From assembly GCA_019310665.1 (NCBI GenBank), contig JAFDDW010000529.1:1-5003 (forward strand): a DNA stretch of 5,003 nucleotides, given 5' to 3'. Of the stretch, positions 1 to 5,003 are shown in pieces. The first letter of the stretch is position 1, and each line of letters starts with the position of its first letter. The translations under genes were made by a program, and so were the position numbers. A model generated the notes under the pieces. The model saw only the letters and a program-made list of their open reading frames with translations. It was not told the origin of the DNA and did not search any database. This DNA comes from Deltaproteobacteria bacterium (lineage in GTDB: Bacteria; Desulfobacterota; Desulfobacteria; Desulfobacterales; JAFDCJ01).

Positions 1-86
1 TCAATTTTGCGCTAATAGACATAGATATTGTCCAAAAACAAGGGCTATTTTAATAGTGTGTTACGAGGTCTGGAATAACAATTAAC

Positions 87-114
87 TTCCAATTGGTTTT
101 TTACTCAATTGGGG
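87..114. other. Weak AT-rich hairpin in the upstream region
   Basis: The 7-base arm ccaattg at 89-95 is complementary to caattgg at 106-112, with two possible G-U pairs extending the base of the stem and a 10-base T-rich loop. No T-run follows directly, so it is not a normal terminator. It lies in 1-148, where no coding region is supported in any frame. Its function is unknown and the fold may be fortuitous. Confidence 0.25.
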
Positions 115-148
115 TATAAGCTTCTAAACTCAACAAAGCTTTACCATT

Positions 149-189
149 TCCATCCCGCCTCACTTCCGAGGACGGGATGGATTTTTTTT
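149..189 (+). terminator. Rho-independent terminator upstream of the operon
   Basis: The arm ccatcccg (150-157) pairs with cgggatgg (173-180), and the inner arm cctc (158-161) pairs with gagg (168-171). One A is bulged (172), the loop is 6 bases (acttcc), and a closing T-A pair is followed by eight T residues (182-189). This is a strong GC-rich stem plus U-tract on the + strand. It most likely ends a transcript that begins before the window, since no gene is visible in 1-148. An attenuator for the operon is a less likely alternative, because a promoter candidate lies just downstream. Confidence 0.85.
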
Positions 190-191
190 GC

Positions 192-220
192 TTGAGAAAA
201 GGGAGTTCTTCCGGTAATAG
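192..220 (+). promoter_or_regulatory. Putative sigma70 promoter of the operon
   Basis: A TTGAGA hexamer (192-197, near TTGACA) is followed after 17 bases by TAATAG (215-220, near TATAAT), in a position to start transcription around 227. That would leave a leader of about 30 bases before the ligase start codon. It sits immediately after the strong terminator, which is a sensible arrangement for an independent operon. The match is by eye only. No operator for an arginine or lysine repressor was recognised. Confidence 0.45.
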
Positions 221-257
221 ATAAAGTTTTGGTTCACATTTTATGCAGGAGAAAAAA

Positions 258-1100
258 ATGAAAGTTGGCTTTTTACATTCCATTATTCGAAAAGAGGAAA
301 AGCTGCTGCTGGATGAGTTCAGAAAGCGCCCGGATGTCGAGTTGATAAAAATTGATGACCGGCAGCAATTTTTTGACCTTCACAAAAACTCATTTGACCT
401 CGATGTGGTCGTTGAACGCTCCGTCAACCACTCACGCGCCGTGCACGCCCTCAAGATTTTCAGTGATCACGGCATTCCCACTGTCAACGCCCCCGAGGTA
501 GCCGAAGTGTGCGGCAGTAAGTTTCTCACCACCCAGGCCCTGATCAAGGCGGGCATCAGGACACCGCGGTGTTTTTTGGCGTTTACACCGGAATCGGCCC
601 TGGAGGCCATGGATCAGCTCGGATATCCCTGTGTCATCAAACCTACCACGGGATCCTGGGGGCGCCTGATTTCAAAGATCAACGATCGCGATGCGGCCGA
701 AGCTGTTTTGGAGCACAAGCAGATCCTGGGAAGTTATCATCACTCCATTTTTTATATTCAGGAATATGTGGAAAAAAAGGGCAAAGACATCCGCAGCTTT
801 GTCGTTGGCGGTGAGTGTATTGCCGCAATCTACCGTCACGCGGAGCACTGGATTACCAATACAGCACGGGGTGGTTCGACCACCAATTGTTCCGTCTCCG
901 ATGAACTGCATGAAATTTCCGTTAAGGCCGCCCAGGCCTGCGGGGGGGGAGTGGTCGCCATTGACGTCTTTGAAAACGACGATGGCTATTCGATAAACGA
1001 GGTCAACTACACCATGGAATTTAGAAACAGCATCGATGTGACCGGTATCAACATACCGGCCAGGATCGTGGATTATATTCTGGAGGTTGGACGAAAATGA
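258..1100 (+). CDS. lysX: LysX/ArgX-type ATP-grasp ligase (carrier LysW: glutamate or aminoadipate ligase)
   Basis: A 280-residue RimK-related ATP-grasp enzyme. Family members use ATP to join the alpha-amino group of glutamate (ArgX) or alpha-aminoadipate (LysX) to the C-terminal Glu of carrier LysW, protecting the amine for the later steps in the cytoplasm. Visible blocks: N-terminal MKVGFLHSIIRKEEK; ERSVNHSRA at 53-61; CGSKFLTT at 85-92; ATP-binding lysine in VIKPTTGSWG (126-135, K128); DIRSFVVGG at 177-185; NTARGG at 201-206; and metal-binding ExN in INEVNYTMEFR (246-256). The start at 258 is chosen because AGGAG (247-251) lies 6 bases upstream and the product begins at the family-typical MKVGF. 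An in-frame ATG at 243 lies upstream of this ribosome site. The stop overlaps the next start by 4 bases. Whether it prefers glutamate or aminoadipate cannot be settled by reading. It is distinguished from RimK by its neighbours and by the EVNxTxEF end motif. Confidence 0.9.
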   Translation: MKVGFLHSIIRKEEKLLLDEFRKRPDVELIKIDDRQQFFDLHKNSFDLDVVVERSVNHSRAVHALKIFSDHGIPTVNAPEVAEVCGSKFLTTQALIKAGIRTPRCFLAFTPESALEAMDQLGYPCVIKPTTGSWGRLISKINDRDAAEAVLEHKQILGSYHHSIFYIQEYVEKKGKDIRSFVVGGECIAAIYRHAEHWITNTARGGSTTNCSVSDELHEISVKAAQACGGGVVAIDVFENDDGYSINEVNYTMEFRNSIDVTGINIPARIVDYILEVGRK

Positions 1101-2119
1101 AGGCAAGCATTGTCGGCGCGTCAGGATATGGCGGAGGAGAATTGCTGCGGCTGCTTTTGCAGCACCCCCAGGTGGAAGTCCACCAGTGCACCTCGGAGCG
1201 ATTTGTGGGCAAACCGGTAACCCGACTGCATCCCAATCTGCGCAAACGAACCAATCTTAAGTTTTGCAGCATTCAGGACCTGGCAGCGGTCGATCTTATT
1301 TTTACGGCCTTGCCCCATACCCGCTGTATGCAAAAATTTGCCGGATTCAGCTCACTGGCCGATCGGATGATCGACCTTTCGGCCGATTTCAGGCTAAAAG
1401 ACACCGACGCTTACCGCAAATGGTATGGCGTCGATCACACCCGTCCGGACGTGCTCAAAGAGTTTGTCTACGGCAATGTGGAACTGCACCGCGAGGAGAT
1501 GAAACAGGCCAAATATATCAGCGGGGCCGGATGCAATGCCACCGCCACCATTCTGCCCCTGTGGCCCCTTTTCAAGCAGGGGGTGGTTGATACCACCCAA
1601 CCCGCCATCGCCGAGGCCAAATGCGGTTCATCGGAAGGCGGCAACAGCGCCAGTGAGGCTTCCCACCATCCGGAAAGAAGCGGTTGTGTTCGCTCTTATC
1701 GTCCCACCGGACACCGGCATATAGCCGAGATGGAACAGGAATTGGGCCATCCGATTCACTTTTCGGCCACCTCCATCGAGATGGTCCGGGGCATCCTGGT
1801 GACCGCCCATTTGTTTGTCAATGACGGCATCACCGAAAAAGATATCTGGAAGACCTACCGTCAGGTGTACGGACAGGAACCGTTCATCCGCATCGTCAAG
1901 GAAAGGCAGGGCATCTATCGCTATCCGGAGCCTAAGATCCTGGTGGGATCGAATTACTGCGACATAGGTTTTGAGCTGGATGGCACGCGCCTGGTGGTAA
2001 TTTCGGCTATCGACAACCTCATGAAGGGCGCCGCCGGCCAGGCCGTGCATGCCATGAACGTGATGTGCGGTTTTGAAGAAACCCAGGGACTGGAGTTTGC
2101 AGGACTGCACCCCATTTAG
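1097..2119 (+). CDS. argC: LysY/ArgC-type N-acyl-phosphate semialdehyde dehydrogenase
   Basis: A 340-residue NADPH-dependent reductase of the ArgC family, of normal length. It reduces the acyl-phosphate made by the kinase to the semialdehyde, here expected on carrier-bound glutamyl or aminoadipyl substrate. The N-terminal Rossmann motif is IVGASGYGGGELLRLL (5-20). LPHT is at 72-75, and DLSADFRL at 93-100. The active-site cysteine lies in GAGCNAT (143-149, C146). SEGG is at 179-182, and a HRHIAEMEQ block (206-214) holds the likely catalytic histidine. GCNAT, rather than PGCYPT of classical ArgC, is the form I associate with LysW-pathway reductases (LysY). The usual Pro before GC is Ala here. 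ATG at 1097 overlaps the ligase stop (ATGA), with GGAGG at 1082-1086 upstream, so translation is probably coupled. After it comes a repeat-filled gap, not the tight spacing seen elsewhere in the operon. Confidence 0.93.
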   Translation: MKASIVGASGYGGGELLRLLLQHPQVEVHQCTSERFVGKPVTRLHPNLRKRTNLKFCSIQDLAAVDLIFTALPHTRCMQKFAGFSSLADRMIDLSADFRLKDTDAYRKWYGVDHTRPDVLKEFVYGNVELHREEMKQAKYISGAGCNATATILPLWPLFKQGVVDTTQPAIAEAKCGSSEGGNSASEASHHPERSGCVRSYRPTGHRHIAEMEQELGHPIHFSATSIEMVRGILVTAHLFVNDGITEKDIWKTYRQVYGQEPFIRIVKERQGIYRYPEPKILVGSNYCDIGFELDGTRLVVISAIDNLMKGAAGQAVHAMNVMCGFEETQGLEFAGLHPI

Positions 2120-2243
2120 GAATTTCGAATGAAGAATGTCGAATGACGAATGAATAAATAAGGAATCAGTCTATTTAAAATTTGACGGAGCGCAGCGACA
2201 TCCTTCATTCGACATTCGACATTCCAATAGTCATTCGTCATTC
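2120..2243. repeat. Inverted array of 7-bp GAATGNN repeats
   Basis: The left half (2120-2154) is five consecutive 7-base units of the form GAATNNN, mostly GAATGAA, GAATGTC or GAATGAC. The right half (2204-2243) has the same units in opposite orientation (TTCATTC, GACATTC twice, then GTCATTC twice after a 5-base break). Positions 2134-2154 and 2204-2224 are complementary at 20 of 21 bases, enclosing a 49-base spacer. Transcribed, this would make a long stem-loop inside the operon mRNA. It resembles the small palindromic elements scattered between genes in environmental bacterial genomes. It ends only 7 bases before the next start codon. No transposase is present. Function is unknown; mRNA processing or differential stability are possible. 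Confidence 0.8.
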
Positions 2244-2250
2244 ACAAACT

Positions 2251-2886
2251 ATGTGCCGCTTACTGACCATACGATCCCAAACACCATTCGCTATTGGGCC
2301 CCATCTGGAAAATTTTGCCCATATTGCCAAAAACAGCAAAGAATACCAGGGGCACGGGTGGGGGTGCGCCTATCAGGACCCGGCAGGACGTTGGCAATTT
2401 TACCGCAACATCAATCCGGTCTGGCAAGATGACCTGAGCCGGTTCAGCGAAACCACCCTGCTGGTGGCCCATGCCCGCAGTGCCTTCGAGGATCGCGATA
2501 TTGTCGTCGAAAATAACATGCCTTTTTTCGACGGCCGCACCGTCTACATATTCAACGGCGAATTACGGGGTGTTAAAATCAGGGAAGAAGGCCGGATTGG
2601 GGCCGAGAAAATTTTCAACTTCATCCGCCGCTTTGACAAAGGTGATACGCTGCAGGCATTGTCAAAGGCGGTCGGCATCATCAAAAACAGGACCCGTCAC
2701 ATTCGAGGTATGAACATCATCATGGTCAATGAAACGGGCATTTTCGTATCCAGTTATTTTACAGAGGACAAAACCTATTTCACCATGAGCTACCGGCAAG
2801 GAAGCGATCTGACTATCTGTTCGGATCCTTATCCTTCAGAGATCAACTGGCAGAACATCGCCAATGAATCCGTAAGGAAATGGTAA
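2251..2886 (+). CDS. Class II glutamine-amidotransferase-fold (Ntn) protein; candidate carrier-release hydrolase
   Basis: A 211-residue protein of the class II glutamine amidotransferase / EgtC-YafJ type. The start MCRLLTIRS puts Cys at position 2, where it becomes the N-terminal nucleophile after Met removal. That decides the start at 2251 over an in-frame TTG at 2182 inside the repeat spacer. Other family landmarks are HGWGCAY (35-41), HARSAF (74-79; R76 matches the carboxylate-binding Arg) and FNGEL (101-105; N102-G103 match the oxyanion Asn-Gly). Where glutamine-using members have GDTDSE, this protein reads GRIGAE (114-119), so the Asp that holds the free alpha-amino group of glutamine appears missing. 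There is no fused or adjacent synthase domain needing ammonia. Its place between the reductase and kinase genes suggests a role in the same pathway. I infer it could cut the gamma-glutamyl amide that links product to LysW, replacing LysK. A glutaminase or unrelated amidohydrolase remains possible. No good ribosome site is visible because repeat DNA abuts the start. The stop overlaps the kinase start by one base. Confidence 0.85.
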   Translation: MCRLLTIRSQTPFAIGPHLENFAHIAKNSKEYQGHGWGCAYQDPAGRWQFYRNINPVWQDDLSRFSETTLLVAHARSAFEDRDIVVENNMPFFDGRTVYIFNGELRGVKIREEGRIGAEKIFNFIRRFDKGDTLQALSKAVGIIKNRTRHIRGMNIIMVNETGIFVSSYFTEDKTYFTMSYRQGSDLTICSDPYPSEINWQNIANESVRKW

Positions 2887-3650
2887 TGATCATCGTTAAA
2901 ATCGGCGGAGGGGACAAAATTAATATTAAGGGTATCATCGAAGTCATCGTTCATGGTGCCAATGCGCTACGCGACAAACTGGCTGAAGATCTGGGGCAGC
3001 CCAAACAGGTGCTGACCTCGGTCAAGGGCTACACCAGCGTTTATTCCGATGAAAAACTGCTGGATGTCATGATGATGGCCTATGCCGGATTAAGAAACAA
3101 ACGCATCGTCGAATTATGCCACCAACACGGTATCAATGCGGTGGGCCTCAGCGGTCTCGACGGCAAGATCGTCCAGGGCAGGCGCAACAAAGGCATCCGG
3201 GTCTATCAGGGTAAAAAGCTGAAAATTGTGCGGGATTTTTCAGGCAAACCCCAAACGGTCAACGCCCCGCTTCTGCAGCTGCTTTTGGACAACGGTTACG
3301 TCCCCGTGCTGACGGTGCCCATCATTGACGAGCAAAACGCGGCCATCAACACCGAAAACGACGACGTGGTCCGGGTGTTGCAGCAGGCCCTTCAGGCGGA
3401 CATGGTGATTAACCTGATCGGGGCGCCGGGATTCCTTGAAAACAAGGATGATGAAAACTCGCTCATCGAAAATATTTTCGCCTCCGAGCTGGAAGCCCGG
3501 GAACAGCAGGTGGATGGGCGAATGAAGCGCAAAATGCTGGCCGTCAGAAAGCTATTTGAACACGGTGCCTCAAAGGTAATCATCAGCGACGGACGCACCA
3601 AACACCCGGTAACGGATGCCCTGGCAGGGAAAGGAACGGTCATCACATGA
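2886..3650 (+). CDS. lysZ: LysZ/ArgB-type amino-acid kinase (carrier-bound aminoadipate/glutamate kinase)
   Basis: A 254-residue member of the amino-acid kinase family, related to N-acetylglutamate kinase. It should phosphorylate the side-chain carboxylate of carrier-bound glutamate or aminoadipate, giving the substrate of the upstream reductase. Visible motifs: KIGGG (5-9, phosphate-binding), VHGAN (22-26, in place of the common VHGGG), TSVKGYTSVYSD (44-55), NAVGLSGLDG (84-93), AINTENDD (153-160), and GRMKRKM (211-217, with a conserved Lys). NAVGLSGLDG and GRMKRK are typical of LysZ. The start at 2886 is preferred: AAGGA (2874-2878) is 7 bases upstream and the ATG overlaps the preceding TAA by one base. 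ATG at 2880 would be too close to that site. Only 18 residues separate K5 from H23; as I recall, related kinases have about 30 or more, so a helix seems shortened or lost near the N terminus. The reading frame is otherwise intact. Confidence 0.9.
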   Translation: MIIVKIGGGDKINIKGIIEVIVHGANALRDKLAEDLGQPKQVLTSVKGYTSVYSDEKLLDVMMMAYAGLRNKRIVELCHQHGINAVGLSGLDGKIVQGRRNKGIRVYQGKKLKIVRDFSGKPQTVNAPLLQLLLDNGYVPVLTVPIIDEQNAAINTENDDVVRVLQQALQADMVINLIGAPGFLENKDDENSLIENIFASELEAREQQVDGRMKRKMLAVRKLFEHGASKVIISDGRTKHPVTDALAGKGTVIT

Positions 3651-4798
3651 GTATACAGGAGCTGGAGCAGACATACGAACTTGGAGTTTACTCTCGCCGG
3701 GACATCGTTCTGGTCCGCGGCAGGGGGGCCAGACTGTTTGACGAAAACGGCCGGGAATACATCGACTGCGCCGCCAATGTGGGAGTGTCCAATATCGGAC
3801 ATGGCAATGAAGCCGTGGCCAGGGCCGTGCATGAGCAATACCTCACTCTGGGCAATTGCTACAGCATGTTTTACAACCCCGTCCGTGCACGTCTGGCGCA
3901 AAAACTGGCGTCTCTTGCTCCCGGGAATCTGAACAAGGTCTTTTTCTGCAACTCCGGTGCCGAGGCTAATGAAGCGGCAATTAAATTTGCCCGGGCCAGC
4001 ACCGGCCGGTCGGAAATCATTGCGGCCATGCGGGGCTTTCACGGCAAGACCATGGGCGCCCTGGCTGCCACCTGGGGACCGGAATACCAGAAACCCTTTG
4101 CCCCCATGTTGCCGGGCTTAAAGCATGTCCCCTACAACAATTTTGCCAAGCTGGAAGCTGCCGTTGGCGGTAACACCGCCGCCATTTTGTTGGAAGTGGT
4201 CCAGGGCGAAGGCGGTGTCAGAATCGGTGACAAAGATTACTTCCAAAAAGTTCGCCAAATCTGCGATACCAATGGGATCCTGCTGATTATCGACGAGGTC
4301 CAAACCGGATTCGGCCGCACCGGCACCCTGTTTGCCTGCGAGCAATTTGTGGAACCCGACATGCTGTGCCTGGCCAAATCTCTGGCAGGGGGAATTCCCA
4401 TGGGGGCTGTGCTGTGTAACGATCGCATCAAGGTTCCCGTCAAAAGCCACACGTCCACCTTCGGCGGCAACCCCACTGCCTGTGCGGCAGCCCTGGCGTC
4501 AGTAGACGTCATTGAAAAAGAAGGGCTGGTAGAAAAATCCAAGACCCTCGGTGAGTATTTTCTAAAGGAACTACGTGACATCAAGAACAGCAAAATCCGC
4601 GAAGTTAGGGGACTGGGCCTTATGCTCGGAATCGAACTCAAGGAAAAAGCCGGACCCTATGTGCAAAAACTTACGGAAAAAGGCGTTATTGTACTGCTGG
4701 CCGGCGCCACGGTAATCCGCCTGCTGCCGCCTCTGGTAATCACTAAAGAAGAAATCGATACGGTCGTGGAAGCGCTGAAGGAGACTTTAGGTCGTTAA
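3647..4798 (+). CDS. lysJ: LysJ/ArgD-type class III aminotransferase
   Basis: A 383-residue PLP-dependent, fold-type I aminotransferase of the acetylornithine / LysW-lysine aminotransferase family, of normal length. It would transfer an amino group, normally from glutamate, to the carrier-bound semialdehyde, forming carrier-bound ornithine or lysine. Visible features: DENGREYIDC (32-41), NSGAEANE (102-109, cofactor phosphate), GFHGKT (130-135, ring-stacking aromatic), EVVQGEGG (183-190), IIDEVQTGFGRTG (214-226, D216 to the pyridine nitrogen), LAKSLAGG (242-249, K244 the Schiff-base lysine) and STFGGNP (270-276). All catalytic residues are present. The start ATG overlaps the kinase stop by 4 bases (ATGA), and AAGGA (3631-3635) lies 11 bases upstream, so coupling is likely. 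It is the last gene of the operon. Sequence alone does not separate ornithine from lysine synthesis; the neighbours tie it to the LysW-type route. Confidence 0.92.
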   Translation: MSIQELEQTYELGVYSRRDIVLVRGRGARLFDENGREYIDCAANVGVSNIGHGNEAVARAVHEQYLTLGNCYSMFYNPVRARLAQKLASLAPGNLNKVFFCNSGAEANEAAIKFARASTGRSEIIAAMRGFHGKTMGALAATWGPEYQKPFAPMLPGLKHVPYNNFAKLEAAVGGNTAAILLEVVQGEGGVRIGDKDYFQKVRQICDTNGILLIIDEVQTGFGRTGTLFACEQFVEPDMLCLAKSLAGGIPMGAVLCNDRIKVPVKSHTSTFGGNPTACAAALASVDVIEKEGLVEKSKTLGEYFLKELRDIKNSKIREVRGLGLMLGIELKEKAGPYVQKLTEKGVIVLLAGATVIRLLPPLVITKEEIDTVVEALKETLGR

Positions 4799-4860
4799 AA
4801 ATGAATCTTGTGCATATTGTAGCAAAATATATTTTAATGTAAATATGAAGCAGCTCACAG

Positions 4861-4910
4861 AAATGCCTAAAATGCATTTTAGACATTTTCAGGTTTACCG
4901 GGTTTTTTTT
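4861..4910 (+). terminator. Palindrome plus T-run, possible operon terminator
   Basis: The arm aaatgcctaaaatg (4861-4874) and the adjacent arm cattttagacattt (4875-4888) are complementary at 13 of 14 positions. The folded RNA would have a tight hairpin whose innermost pairs open as the loop. Eight T residues follow at 4903-4910, but 14 bases separate stem and T-run, and the stem is AT-rich. This is therefore not a textbook terminator. It lies 62 bases after the aminotransferase stop, where the operon is expected to end. A symmetrical protein-binding site is another reading. Confidence 0.4.
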
Positions 4911-4915
4911 AATTA

Positions 4916-4977
4916 ACCGCAGTGGTCATGATTATTAAGCGTTATAATTTCTCTGCGTACTCTGCGTACTCTGCGGT
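4916..4977. repeat. Tandem 9-bp CTCTGCGTA repeat with flanking inverted ends
   Basis: Three consecutive 9-base units occur at 4951-4977: ctctgcgta, ctctgcgta and a variant ctctgcggt. The last unit ends in ctgcggt (4971-4977), an exact reverse complement of accgcag at 4916-4922, so the segment has 7-base inverted ends 48 bases apart. CTCTGCG repeats of this kind are, as I recall, a common intergenic repeat type in environmental bacterial assemblies. No gene is visible in 4799-5003 on either strand; the rest is AT-rich. Confidence 0.65.
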
Positions 4978-5003
4978 GAGATTTTTATATGTTATCGTAT
5001 TTA

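Noticed and set aside
101..283. 60-codon open frame on the minus strand upstream of the ligase, with a CxxC pair
   Set aside because: It runs through the terminator hairpin and the ligase ribosome site, ends without a carrier-like acidic tail and has only one CxxC, so it is not LysW.
1628..2110. 160-codon minus-strand open frame inside the reductase gene
   Set aside because: Shadow of a well-supported reductase gene, with no motif of its own.
2182..2210. TTGACG as the -35 box of an internal promoter
   Set aside because: No convincing -10 hexamer lies 16-18 bases downstream; the best is TTCATT within the repeat.
2120..2243. CRISPR-like array
   Set aside because: The repeats are contiguous 7-base units without unique spacers and are arranged as an inverted pair.
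2182..2250. N-terminal extension of the amidotransferase-fold protein starting at TTG 2182
   Set aside because: It translates repeat-spacer DNA, and it would bury the nucleophile that must be the second residue (MCRLL at 2251).
3392..4042. 216-codon open frame on the minus strand across the kinase and aminotransferase genes
   Set aside because: It is antisense to two genes with intact family motifs, and its translation shows no recognisable domain.
4845..4916. 23-residue open frame (MKQLTEMPK...) after the aminotransferase
   Set aside because: It has no ribosome site and lies over the palindrome and T-run.

Overview
The window carries one five-gene operon on the + strand (258 to 4798). It encodes the carrier-protein (LysW-type) route to arginine and/or lysine. 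In order: a RimK-like ATP-grasp ligase (lysX/argX), an N-acyl-phosphate reductase (argC/lysY type), a class II glutamine-amidotransferase-fold protein, an amino-acid kinase (lysZ/argB type) and a class III PLP aminotransferase (lysJ/argD type). In the known pathway the ligase attaches glutamate or alpha-aminoadipate through its amino group to the C-terminal Glu of the small carrier LysW. The kinase, reductase and aminotransferase then convert the side-chain carboxylate to an amine, and a hydrolase (LysK/ArgE-like) releases ornithine or lysine. Gene content and signatures fit this route: the ligase has an EVNxTxEF end motif and the reductase has GCNAT instead of the classical PGCYPT.

Layout. 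Positions 1-257 hold no gene I can support. They contain a weak hairpin, a strong intrinsic terminator (149-189) that probably ends an upstream transcript, and a plausible sigma70 promoter (192-220) for the operon. The ligase and reductase genes overlap by 4 bases. A gap of about 130 bp follows, filled by an inverted array of 7-bp repeats. Next come the amidotransferase-fold gene, the kinase gene (1-base overlap) and the aminotransferase gene (4-base overlap). Positions 4799-5003 are AT-rich and hold a palindrome followed by a T-run (possible terminator) and a tandem 9-bp CTCTGCGTA repeat.

Most interesting point. Neither the carrier LysW nor the releasing hydrolase LysK is in the window, but an Ntn-type amidohydrolase sits inside the operon. 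The bond to be cut (gamma-glutamyl amide on a carrier Glu) is chemically the kind that class II amidotransferase-fold enzymes such as EgtC cleave. By eye, the residue that normally grips the free alpha-amino group of glutamine is absent. I infer that this protein may replace LysK. This is a hypothesis; the missing genes may simply lie elsewhere in the genome.

Organism. The roughly 50% GC genes, LysW-type pathway, and GAATG-heptad and CTCTGCG intergenic repeats suggest an environmental bacterium, perhaps of the Desulfobacterota or a similar deep lineage. This is impression only. If the organism makes lysine through diaminopimelate, the operon would serve arginine.
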